NCBI GenBank assembly: GCA_932294295.1
Contig: OW028575.1
Coordinates: 43,744,753-43,808,752, forward strand
Length of the DNA stretch: 64,000 nucleotides
Source: Alitta virens
Lineage: Eukaryota; Annelida; Polychaeta; Phyllodocida; Nereididae
Reading direction: 5' to 3'
The notes beneath the pieces were generated by a model that was not told the DNA's origin, made no database searches, and saw only the letters and a list, made by a program, of their open reading frames with translations. A program made the translations under genes and the position numbers. Below, one piece after another: positions 21,753 to 32,560 of this stretch (position 1 is the first letter of the stretch; every line of letters starts with the position of its first letter).

Positions 21753-21785
21753 CTTGGATGAACTAGAGAAGGATTGGACACTTCG
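21753..21785 (+). repeat. 33-bp inverted repeat, left arm
   Basis: Exact reverse complement of 24764-24796 (begins CTTGGATGAACTAGAG, ends GGACACTTCG). The arms lie outside the 22124-24314 element on both sides; flanking bases do not match. Confidence 0.8.
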
Positions 21786-22123
21786 ATACTTCCGTCCTAA
21801 TGACCAATTTATGATGCCCTATTAGTCCCACATTTTATAACTCCCTCTCACTGGTTCCACTGGGAAACAATAGAAAGGGGCGCTAAATATGTATTCATAT
21901 CGGCTGACATGCATATCTTTCCTCTGCACACAGTATAAACTTGACATTTTTTTCCTTCTTTGTTTTTTCAGACTTAAATTTTATTTCTGTTGGCAACACA
22001 ATTTTGAAAATATATAAATAGGCAGGTTTTTATCAAAATTTTAAGACAAATGTGTGCACATCTGCTGAAAATTAGGCATCTTTGAAGGTCTGTATCTCCG
22101 TTCGACAACTTTCGATGATTAAG

Positions 22124-24314
22124 GCACACTCTAAAAACCAGTGTTCAGAGATGGAACACTTATTTGAACACCTTTTCTGTAACAGATAATGAACGCATCA
22201 CAGGTGTTCTAAAGTTCATCAGCACCAGTGTTATTGTAGGGAACACCAGTGTTTAATATTTAGAGGATGGCTCAGAACACTAGTGTTCATGCTTAGAACA
22301 GCAGTGTTCATGATTACAGAACATGTAAAATGTGTTCTAAGGTGTTCTACATATGAACACCATGGATGCTGCAGACGCCTGTAACAGATAATGTGAACAC
22401 CAAATACATGTTCATAAGGCGTTTCTTGAACACTAGGTGTTCTGCAGAGCTGCAGCCGTACGTCATCACTGAGCCATCCTGGAGTTAAGGCAGCATCACC
22501 ATTTCATAATGAAAATATATTAATAATATTAGAAGGAGAACATACTTATAAGGCAATCTCCTTTAGTCTTCCTAAATAGTGAGGAAAATAAAAACAGTAT
22601 TTATACCTCATTTTCAGATAATGAAAACTTATAAAATGACATAGCTTTAACAATGTTTAATATTCAGCCTTAGACCATAGTGTAACATAAATATTTGAAC
22701 TGCGAAAACATCAATTTAATCATGTGACATATTAACCTGTAAATTAGCTTATACAGTGTGTATTAATACTACAGGGAGGTGAAATAGAAATAAAATTTTA
22801 TAAGGTAGTATTTTTGTACAATAATAACTAATGCATCATGAAGATATGAAGATAATATTTCGAACCATTTTAAGATATTGTGTAACCACATGATCCAACA
22901 TTACATGCTACCAAAAAATTTGCATCATGCTGATGTCTTCGAACATAATGATTTCGAAATGACTCAAATAACATAGTACTGAATGGACAAAGGTTGCATA
23001 CAAAATCGGTTTCAGCCATGTTAAGTATAAATCAAAAATGTTTTGATAGCAGAAGACATCAAATTTATGCCAAAGCATCAATGGAGAGTTCATAAACAAA
23101 TCCCAATCTAATAAATACCAGCATGTTTGGTCTGCAATTTAACCAAATGACAATACCCAAATTTTCTTTTGCACAAATTTTCTTTTGCAATCAGTGGTGT
23201 GATCTGAAATCAAAACATTTACTATAATTAATTACATTTTTAGTGCAATATGTTTGCATGTGGCAAACAATCATAATAAAACAACCTTTGTACTAATTAT
23301 TGCAATTAATACCATTTACCAATATAAGAAGTACATGCTTACCTGGGACAAACAGCTGGTCAAAATCTTGATAACAGTGTTAAGCTGTGCAGCCTTTTGT
23401 TTTTGGAAGGACAATGGTAGATTAAATCTGTAATAAATAAATAGGATGAATAATACCATTTTTATGTCAATGGTAGATTAATGATGGAACTTAAATGATG
23501 CAAGGGCAGGGGTTTAATTTTAAATGCTAATATACTGTATCCATGGAGTCCTAAGCACTTATGACTCCATGCTGTATCTAAATAGCCATTTCTGGGGTGC
23601 ATCTGACCATGGACGTAAAAGTCCATGATCTGACCATCTTCACCCTTCCACCCCCACCCCTCCTTGGCTATAAATGATGACCTATAATGAGGTCATCACT
23701 ACAAGCATCTCTGCTATTTATGACATAGTGCAACAAGTGCATGTCTGGGTGTAAAATTCTCCATTTGTTTTGTTCTCTGGTTAATCCACTCTAAATCACA
23801 TTTTGTCGACAAAAAATATACTATGACTTATTTATTTAGTTATCATAAAGTAACAAAATAGTTACATATTGCACTTCTTCACCAATGAACCAATTGATTC
23901 TTGCCTTAAAATTAACTAGAACATGACCCTGAACTTGGAAGAAAAAGCCCTTTACATCCAAACCAGGAATGTATTATATAAGAACATGCAATTACTACTA
24001 CTAATTGATAACTCCCATGTATCCTTCAAAATGCAAAGAAACTACAATTAAAGAATATTCAATTCCTATAAAGGCATTAACAGCTTATGTAATCATAGAA
24101 TGTCTTTAACAAATAGGGATTAAAACTTACCACGTGGAGGACTTTGTTGCACTGCCAGACAGGTCATCTAACTTAAGAGTGGAATAGAACACTCAATTTG
24201 TTAACAAAATTTTAGAACAACATGTGTTCATGAAGGGAACATCTGGGAGAACATGGATGTGCAAGAAATGAACATGTTATTACGCATCAGGCATCCAAAT
24301 TATTTAGAGTGTGC
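22124..24314. mobile_element. 2.19-kb CACTCTAAA-terminated transposon with GAACAC arrays
   Basis: The ends are GCACACTCTAAA and TTTAGAGTGTGC, a perfect 12-bp inverted repeat. The left subterminal region (22140-22445) holds at least fifteen GAACAC/GTGTTC words in both orientations, often as back-to-back pairs; the right one (24185-24280) holds GAACAC, GTGTTC, GAACAT and AACATG words. The middle has no transposase ORF, so it is non-autonomous. The CACTC terminus suggests a CACTA/EnSpm-like relation, an inference. A clear target-site duplication was not seen. Confidence 0.6.
23542..23571. other. Perfect 9-bp stem hairpin
   Basis: CATGGAGTC (23542-23550) pairs with GACTCCATG (23563-23571) across a 12-nt loop. 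A second hairpin, CATGGAC/GTCCATG, is 37 bp further on (23608-23627). Both are inside the 2.19-kb transposon. Confidence 0.5.
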
Positions 24315-25159
24315 ATAATAACCAGCATGAAGACAAGATTTTCAGCTTTTCAATGAATATGGTCTGATCTATGGCACTTTACGGCTTCTTGAGTTATCAC
24401 ATGATTAAGATAACATGTTTCACAAAATATTAGTTCCAATCTGGCTAATTTTAGTCCATAACTTTCTTAATATTAGGGCTAGAAATTTGGTGAAAACACT
24501 TTTAGAATCCTTGGATCATGCGGCATTCACTGGCAGTGATGTCAAGAATATACAATAAGAAATAAATAATTTTGACTTAGAAATTTAGGGAGTTAATTGC
24601 TGCTGATGCAGGGCATCACTGATGAGGGGTGTGCTCAGTGTGAACATCAAAGAATTTATGTATTTAGCAGGTGTTTAGGGAAGCAGCAGGGTCCTTGGGC
24701 CAGCTCTGGGCGAATTTGACTCTTCTTAAATCACCTAATAATGAATATTGTTTTATTACTTTCCGAAGTGTCCAATCCTTCTCTAGTTCATCCAAGATGA
24801 GTCAAAGTATTTTTAAGCAGGCAAACGACGGAACTATACATCATCCATTGCCATATTCCATTCAACAGTTACTGAATTGTTGGGTTGCTGATTTGCATTA
24901 AGTCTATGGCATTTAAATTATTATTTATAACCGAACATTTTACAGGTGCATTATAAGAAAACAATAATAAGTATTCAAGTCAAGTGAAAGTAATAGAGAT
25001 CATTATGCAACTAATTTATAAAATTGCTAATTATAAACAAAAGCTGTTGACTGGATTGAGTGTGGCAATTAATACTATGATCAAATATTTAATAATTGTA
25101 TGCACATGAATTCTACAACATTTATGGCTGTCATTGCAAAGTATGGGATGCTAAGGAAT
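24315..25159. other. No gene recognised; contains right arm of the 33-bp inverted repeat (24764-24796)
   Basis: A plus ORF spans 24671-24901 and includes the repeat arm, but it lacks any recognisable domain. The rest is AT-rich non-coding DNA. Confidence 0.35.
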
Positions 25160-26050
25160 GTGAAGGAAGCAACACAATTTTTAGCATTTTTCCATTATTA
25201 TGACCAAAAAAAAAAGCAACACCCAGAAGAATGAAACAAATGTCAAAATGTAGCTTGAAAAGTGAAAGCACTATAATCTGGATATATCACTGGCAAAATG
25301 TTACTGATGTAAGGATCACGGAGTCACTGATTTGAGGGTTTGAAAGAGTACCAAACTTTCATATTTTATTATTGTGTAAAATTATGTCATTAATTTTCAT
25401 AAAGCCCCAAAAATGTATCTTCATACTATGTTAGACATATTCTTACAAAGTTTTGTATGCATATAGGTGCAGTAGTGTTGTTTTTTTCTTTCTTTTTTTC
25501 CCAGATGCAAGTCGGGAATGGCGGGAGAGTGGAGGCGCTGCAAGCAGCTTGATAGAGTATTACTGTAACATTTTGTTAGTGCATTAGTGTTAGAGTTCTG
25601 CTCCGGAAACGAAAGTGTTCGAACTTTTTTCGCTGAGGGTTAAAAAGTGAAAGTACATGTACTATAATCTTGATATATCATAGGCAAAATGTTACTGATG
25701 TAAGAATCATAAAATCATTGATATGAGGGTTTGAAAGAGTACCAAACTTTTTCATATTTTCCTCATCATATAAAATTTTTGCTCCAGAAACACAATTTTT
25801 TTAGCAATAGTTTGAAAAGTGAAAATACTATAATTTAGATATCATATTCACACACAAAATTTATTCATGTAGGGTAAATAGTATCTTTGGTATGGAGGTT
25901 TGAAAAAAAAAGAATTTCCCCTATTTTTCATGAATTTAAAAATCTAGTATTAATGGCCATGAGACCTCCAAAAGGCACTTCTGCACTATTTTAGACATAT
26001 CATGAAAATAGTTTTAAGCATGTTGGTGCAGTAGTGTCATATTGGACGCC
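25160..26050 (+). repeat. Hairpin-ended dispersed repeat, copy C (composite)
   Basis: Two head-to-tail partial copies. The first ends at 25641 with TTAGAGTTCTGCTCCGGAAA...CGCTGAGGGTTAAA (the CG-rich block is deleted). The second follows immediately (GTGAAAGTACATGTACTATAATC...) and fades out near 26050. Confidence 0.6.
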
Positions 26051-26305
26051 ATCTACAATATATCTTAAAATAGATAGTTTCATCGAATTTCTCCCATTAC
26101 ACATTTCAAACTGGTTGTCATTGGCAACATTATTTATTTAACAAAACTTAAATCATGTGAATGATAACGGCAGGTGTTGGTTGTGTCAAAGCATGACTTA
26201 TTTATTGATAATATATATTACATGAATAAAGAAAAAACCTTCTAATGGGACTATTGGCAAAAATTTGCAAAAATCCACTTGTTTTGTTACCATGGCAACA
26301 GGGTT
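26051..26305. other. No feature recognised
   Basis: Short non-coding gap between the dispersed repeat and the 3' end of the L2/CR1-like LINE. Confidence 0.35.
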
Positions 26306-27632
26306 ATAATAATAATAATAATAATATTGATTTATATAGCGCCAGTTTCAGTGACACTGCTCACCGGCGCATTTATGTGTGATTAGCTATAGCTATTTTG
26401 AAAGAGATGCGTCTTCAGGTTCTTCTTGAAACTTTTTAGTGAAGTAGCTTTTTTCACAGAGTCGGGTAAATGGTTCCACAATTTTGGTGCAGCATGAGAG
26501 AAGAAGGCCTTGTCTTCAAAGGTGTTTCCTTGAGTTTGCAGGACTTTCAGTAGTAGTTTATCACTTCTAAGTAGTTGACAAGGGGTTGCATTTTTAGTTT
26601 GGATGAGCTTCTTTATGTAGTTGGGAGCTTGATCATTTAATGCCTTCCATGTTGTTGTTAATAGTTTGAACTGACACCTAGCTTCAATAGGTAGCCAGTG
26701 AAGGTTTTTCCTGCAATATGTGATGCTTTCATGTTTTTTGAGTCTTTCAATCAGTCTTACCACAGAGTTTTGTGCAACTTGCAGTTAGTTTACTAAATGC
26801 TTAGAGATTCCATAAAGCAATCCGTTGCCATAGTCAAGGTAAGGGGTAAAAAGAGCATTTACCACAGTTTTTGTGACTTCCTTGTCCATACTCTTTCGGA
26901 CTTTAGAGATATGTCTCAGATTTAGGTAAACATTTCTACACATTTTGTTGACCTGATTTTCCATTTTCATGCCTTTTTCAAATATTACACCAAGGTTTCT
27001 AACATGATTTGCGGTTTTATTTTCTACATTGTTCACTTTGAGGGCCGAAAGCTGTAGTTTTTTCAGATTTGAGGGTGTGCCAATGATCAAAAGTTCAGTT
27101 TTTTCACTGTTGTTGCAGAGCATATTTTCATGAAGGAATTCCCTTATTTCCATGATACATTTTTCCATTTTTTTCACTGCATTTTTCTGGTTATTCAAGA
27201 AAGTGGGTTTGAATGAGAGAATGAGTTGTTCATCATCAGCATACTTTTCATCAGCAACATGATTCCTTGCAGCAACCTCACTAACAGGTGTGATATAGGA
27301 ATTGAACAATATCGGGCCCAGCTTCGAACCTTGGGGAACCTTAAATTTCAATGCAAGCTTATCAGATACAGTGTCATTTATTGTCACTGATTGTGAGCGT
27401 CCAGAGATGAATGATTTAAACCATTTCAAAGCATTGCCATGAATACCATATCTATTTTTCAGTCTTTTCAATAGTATGTCATGGTCAATTGTATCAAAGG
27501 CTGCTGATAGGTCCAACAGCACAAGCATAGTCACTTCACCCTTGCTGAGGTTTAGCGTGATGTCATTGTGAATTTTGGTCAGAAGAGTCTCCGTGCTGTG
27601 ATGTTTCTTGTAAGCAGATTGTTTATACAATT
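26306..27632 (-). mobile_element. 5'-truncated L2/CR1-like LINE with 3' microsatellite tail
   Basis: Starts inside the RT domain at about 27630 and runs to GGCGCTATATAAAT...(ATT)n at 26306-26345, a typical 3' end of L2/CR1-group elements. The coding region is open apart from one nonsense codon. The short decay history and intact tail make it the youngest LINE in the window. Confidence 0.82.
26383..27630 (-). pseudogene. LINE reverse transcriptase, C-terminal two thirds, one nonsense codon
   Basis: Read 27630 to 26383. SAYKKHHSTETLL and LVLLDLSAAFDTIDHDILL (RT motifs leading to the A-motif Asp), KVPQGSKLGPILF (motif B, normally GVPQGS), and KYADDEQL (catalytic YADD). The thumb follows with VRNLGVIFEKGM, and the C-terminal domain with WLPIEARCQFKLL and the LWNHLPDSV block. 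A TAA at about 26782-26784 interrupts the frame after LYGISKHLVN; the same frame resumes at once (LQVAQNSVVRLI) and runs to the end. The N-terminal endonuclease and the start of RT are missing because of 5' truncation. Not active. Confidence 0.88.
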
Positions 27633-27954
27633 TTTAAATACTTTATATTGTTTTCCAATTGCTGTAGATACCTGTACATTTTGCCAATATCAAACATTTT
27701 TCAGATGTATTGCCAAAGTTAGCATGGTTAGAGGATAAAATTAATTTTAATATTGGGTTTAAATATTAAGGGACTTTTTGCCATGGAAACAAATTTTAAG
27801 ACCCTTATTTACCACTTTTGACATGACTTACATGAAAATTCAAACAGTTACGGGTCTTGGGAATAAAATGATGTGTAATATGACCATCAACCCTTTATGT
27901 GTCACCAACTTCTTAAATATGCATCTTTTTTGGAGTTTGCCTCTCTTCTCTCCG
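27633..27954. other. No feature recognised
   Basis: Non-coding sequence just upstream (minus sense) of the LINE 5' truncation point. Confidence 0.35.
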
Positions 27955-28465
27955 AGTTCTGCTCCGGAAACAATACAATTTTATTTCAAATTTTGTAAAA
28001 CATAGCCAACATATGTCAACGTGACTATCAAATGACACCACTAGGCCATCAAGAGTATTACTGTACAAAGTTTGGTTACGATAAGTGCTTCACTGGTTCC
28101 CGTGCCTGTGTCAAGCACAAGCACCGGTACAATCCAATCATTCATGCTCTACCTTTGCCTGGTTAAAATTAGATTTCTGGAAGACCCGTATATTCTAGCC
28201 CTGCCCTCCTGCGTTTTGCAAGCGCTGAAGCAAGAAAACACCCTGTGAGCAGGTGACATATTTCTGGAACAGGTCAGGATTCCGATATGGGTTGGCGTGT
28301 TCGGTCTATTACTTCAGTTAGGCCAGAGTCCAGGCAAGATAAGTGCATTAGTGTTAGAGTTCTGCTCCGAGAACGAAAGTGTTACGCCCGCCCGTCAGAC
28401 AGACATGAATTTTTCCAAGTGATAACAATAACACTCTTCGAACTTTGTTCGCTGAGGGTTAAAAA
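27955..28465 (+). repeat. Hairpin-ended dispersed repeat, copy D, interrupted by an insertion
   Basis: The blocks GAGTTCTGCTCCGGAAAC, ATGTCAACGTGACTATCAAA, GATAAGTGC, TTAGAGTTCTGCTCCGA, CGCCCGCCCGTC and the terminal stem-loop (28431-28460) are in the same order as in copies A and G. The copy is split by a 249-bp insertion at 28089-28337. Confidence 0.65.
28089..28337. mobile_element. 249-bp insertion with 9-bp direct repeats
   Basis: GATAAGTGC at 28080-28088 is repeated at 28338-28346, and only one copy is present in sister repeats. The insert begins TTCACTGGTTCCCGTG and ends CCAGGCAA; no clear inverted repeat or poly-A tail. Class unknown; a SINE or an 8-9-bp-TSD DNA element are both possible. 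Confidence 0.55.
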
Positions 28466-28825
28466 ATACTAATTTAAAAAAGCTGTTAGCGGGCCTGAAT
28501 TTGTTTCATAAACTAATCAATAATTGTTTTGGAATATGCCCGCATTACCAACGGTCATCTTTACATCATTTGGTCAAGATTTCAAAAATCACAGATCAAA
28601 GTCATACTTGAAAGTAATCAAAGATCTTTTCAACATTTCCATTTACCATACGGTATGCCAATTCAATTGTCAACATGTCAAAGTTTACAGGAATAACAAA
28701 CAATTCAAGTAAAAGTCACCTTGATTCACAGCATTTAACTACACAGGCAGAAAAACAAAATGTTGATAACATTGCAACAAATTTACACATAGCATCATTT
28801 TAAAACTAAATGCTTAAGTTTATGA
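28466..28825. other. Probable 3' flank of PIN4
   Basis: Downstream (minus sense) of the PIN4 stop codon. It should contain the 3' UTR; no canonical AATAAA on the minus strand is evident. No other feature seen. Confidence 0.35.
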
Positions 28826-28984
28826 TCATTTCTTTCCTTCAATCATGATTATGTGATATCCAAAGTTTGTTTTAACAGGAGGGTCCGTATATGAGGGGCT
28901 ATTAACAGTGCTTGGAGAAAGAGCAAATGCAGCTTCTTGGAAAGGACCCACCATACTGCCTCGAGTCATCCATCCAAGATCACC
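28826..28984 (-). CDS. PIN4: PIN4 (parvulin-type peptidyl-prolyl isomerase), terminal exon
   Basis: A single minus-strand exon, 28984-28826: acceptor TGCTTTCAG, then 52 codons and TGA. The peptide starts [20 protein letters not shown], continues through a TDPPVKT segment and ends [12 protein letters not shown]. This is the C-terminal half of the parvulin fold: the GDLGW block, the FQEAAF helix, and the G-Y-H-I-I strand with the active-site His. PIN4 (Par14/Par17) isomerises peptidyl-prolyl bonds and takes part in ribosome biogenesis and chromatin-related processes. The upstream exons, with the HIL(C) strand and SEDKA region, should lie at higher coordinates. None was found up to 64 kb, so the intron upstream holds at least the entire satellite. 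No damage in this exon. Confidence 0.93.
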   Translation of the reverse strand, partial: GDLGWMTRGSMVGPFQEAAFALSPSTVNSPSYTDPPVKTNFGYHIIMIEGKK

Positions 28985-29261
28985 CTGAAAGCAAAGAATA
29001 AGGTAAGGGATATATCTGACTCTCTGAGAAACTGAAAGTTTGCATCTTTACTACGATGAAAAAGCATATGACATATGTTCAAATTGGCAGAGGTTCCTCA
29101 TAATTAAGACTGAACACTTAAGAACTCTTTAAAAAAAATAGTGCTCTTTTTTCCCCTTGTCTCCACAATTTTGCAATAGAACTACTATTACTTCTCTACA
29201 AAAGTGCAGTTCCTAACATAATATATCAAATCATTAATGTCAATTAATGGTTCATGCTAAA
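28985..29261. other. Intron start between PIN4 exon and satellite
   Basis: Ordinary AT-rich intron sequence, about 280 bp, ending where the first recognisable satellite monomer begins. Confidence 0.5.
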
Positions 29262-29854
29262 ATTAATGCTAAATTTTAACCATTTCTGACCAAGACTGCC
29301 ATGGAGGAAAGGAAATTGGAAGAGCTGCAGTTTCATGATTTCCTTGCAGTAATTTATGCTCATCTTTGCAATTATTAGCTCTTAAAAAAGTTAAAACACA
29401 AATTTAATGCTCATCAACATTAAACAAATTGCTAGATAGCATTTTTGCTAGTTTTTGCAGAAAACTAGTCAATTCGCTAGTTCATAGATACATGGCAAAA
29501 CAGTGGCAGCTATAAGTAAATCTACAAAGGAGCATTATATCATTCATTAATCAGTATCTAATACATAGTAAAGCACAATAAAACTTGATCTCAAAAATAG
29601 TTATTATCTTTTGAAATATTTTGATATAAACTGCATGTCCCTTGACCAATGCTAAATTTTAACTATATACGACCAAGACTGGAGGAAAGGAAATTGGAAG
29701 AGCTGCAGTTTCATGATTTCCTTGCAGTAATTTATGCTCATCTTTGCAATTATTAGCTTTTAAAAAAGTTAAAACACAAATTTAATGCTCATCAACATTA
29801 AACAAATTGCTAGATAGCATTTTTGCTAGTTTTTGCAGAAAACTAGTCAATTCG

Positions 29855-32560
29855 CTAGTTCATGGATACATGGCAAAACAGTGGCAGCTATTAATATGTA
29901 AATCAACAAAGGAGCATTATATCATTCATTCATCAGTATCTAATACATAGTAAAGCACAATAAAACTTGATCTCATAAATAATTATTATCTTTTGAAATA
30001 TTTTGATATAAACTGCATGTACCTCGATCAATGCTAAATTTTAACTATTTCCGACCAAGACTGGAAGACAGGAAATTGGAAAAGCGGCAGTTTCATGGTT
30101 TCCTTGCAGTAATTTATGCTAATTATTGCTATTCTTAGCAGTTACTCAGATTAAAACACAAATTGAATACTCATTATTATGATATAAATTGTGAGATAGC
30201 ATTTTTGCTAGTTTTTGCAGAAAACTAGTCAATTCGCTAGTTCAAGGATATTTGACAAAACAGTGGCCCCTGTCAATATGCTAATGAACAAAACAATATT
30301 ATATCCATTCATTCATCAGTATCTAATACATCGTAAAGCACAATAAAACTTGATCTTTTAATTTAATAATTATCTTGTGAAATATTTTGATATAAACTGC
30401 ATGTACCTCGACCAATGCTAAATTTTAACTATATACGACCAGGACTGGAGGAAAGGAAATTGGAAGAGCTGCAGTTTTATGGTTTCCTTGCAGTAATTTA
30501 TGCTAATTATCGCTATTTTTAGCAGTTAAAAAAGTTAAAACACAAATTTAATGATCATGAATATGATATAAACTGTTAGATAGCATTTTTGCTAGTTTTT
30601 GCAGAAAACTAGTCAATTCGCTAGTTCATGGATATTTGACAAAACAGTGGCCCCTGTCAATATGCTAATCAACAAAACAGCATTATATCCATTCATCAGT
30701 ATCTAATACATCGTAAAGCACAATAAAACTTGATCTCTTAATACAATAATTATCTTGTGAAATATTTTGATATAAACTGAATGTACCTCGACCAATGCTA
30801 AATTTTAACTATTTCCGACCAAGACTGGAGGATGGGAAATTGGAAGAGCTGCAGTTTCATGATTTCCTTGCAGTAATTTACGCTAATAATTGCTATTCTT
30901 AGCAGTTACTCAGATAAAAACACAAATTTAATGCTCATTAATATGATATAAATTGTTAGATAGCATTTTTGCTAGTTTTTGCAGAAAACTAGTCAATTCG
31001 CTAGTTCAAGGATATTTGACAAAACAGTGGCCCCTATCAATATGCTAATCAACAAAACAGCATTATATCCATTCATTCATCAGTATCTAATACATAGTAA
31101 AGCACAATAAAACTTGATCTCTTAATATAATAATTATCTTGTGAAATATTTTGATATAAACTGCATGTACCTCGACCAATGCTAAATTTTAACCATTTCT
31201 GACCAAGACTGCCATGGAGGAAAGGAAATTGGAAGAGCTGCAGTTTCATGATTTCCTTGCAGTAATTTATGCTCATCTTTGCAATTATTAGCTCTTAAAA
31301 AAGTTAAAACACAAATTTAATGCTCATCAACATTAAACAAATTGCTAGATAGCATTTTTGCTAGTTTTTGCAGAAAACTAGTCAATTCGCTAGTTCATAG
31401 ATACATGGCAAAACAGTGGCAGCTATAAGTAAATCTACAAAGGAGCATTATATCATTCATTAATCAGTATCTAATACATAGTAAAGCACAATAAAACTTG
31501 ATCTCAAAAATAGTTATTATCTTTTGAAATATTTTGATATAAACTGCATGTCCCTTGACCAATGCTAAATTTTAACTATATACGACCAAGACTGGAGGAA
31601 AGGAAATTGGAAGAGCTGCAGTTTTATGGTTTCCTTGCAGTAATTTATGCTAATTATTGCTATTCTTAGCAGTTACTCAGGTTAAAACACAAATTTAATG
31701 CTCATTAATATGATATAAATTGTTAGATAGCATTTTTGCTAGTTTTTGCAGAAAACTAGTCAATTCGCTAGTTCATGGATATTTGACAAAACAGTGGCCC
31801 CTATCAATATGCTAATCAACAAAACAGCATTATATCCATTCATTCATCAGTATCTAATACATACTAAAGCACAATAAAACTTGATCTCTTAATATAATAA
31901 TTATCTTGTGAAATATTTTGATATAAACTGCATGTACCTCGACCAATGCTAAATTTTAACTATTTCTGACCAAGACTGGAGGAAAGGAAATTGGAAGAGC
32001 TGCAGTTTCATGATTTCCTTGCAGTAATTTACGCTAATAATTGCTATTCTTAGCAGTTACTCAGAAAAAAACACAAATTTAATGCTCATTAATATGATAT
32101 AAATTGTTAGATAGCATTTTTGCTAGTTTTTGCAGAAAACTAGTCAATTTGCTAGTTCATGGATATTTGACAAAACAGTGGCCCCCATCAATATGGTAAT
32201 CAACAAAGGAGCATTATATCATTCATTCATCAGTATCTAATACATAGTAAAGCACAATAAAACTTGATCTCATAAATAATTATTATCTTTTGAAATATTT
32301 TGATATAAACTGCATGTACCTCGATCAATGCTAAATTTTAACTATTTCCGACCAAGACTGGAAGACAGGAAATTGGAAAAGCTGCAGTTTCATGGTTTCC
32401 TTGCAGTAATTTATGCTAATTATTGCTATTCTTAGCAGTTACTCAGATTAAAACACAAATTGAATACTCATTATTATGATATAAATTGTGAGATAGCATT
32501 TTTGCTAGTTTTTGCAGAAAACTAGTCAATTTGCCAGTTCATGGATATTTGACAAAACAG
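29855..32560. repeat. Higher-order block 1, repeated 6,147 bp downstream
   Basis: Near-identical to about 36002-38707; every marker I checked (GCGGCAG at 30084/36231, AATGATCATGA at 30551/36698, a CAATATGGTAATC variant at 32190/38337) is offset by exactly 6,147 bp, equal to 16 monomers. Outside the block the marker order differs. Confidence 0.8.

Noticed and set aside
24671..24901. 76-codon plus ORF
   Set aside because: No domain, no splice or promoter context, and it overlaps the 33-bp inverted repeat.
31073..31276. 67-codon minus ORF, repeated identically at 37220-37423
   Set aside because: It lies wholly inside satellite monomers; the repetition comes from the higher-order duplication, and most monomers do not keep the frame.
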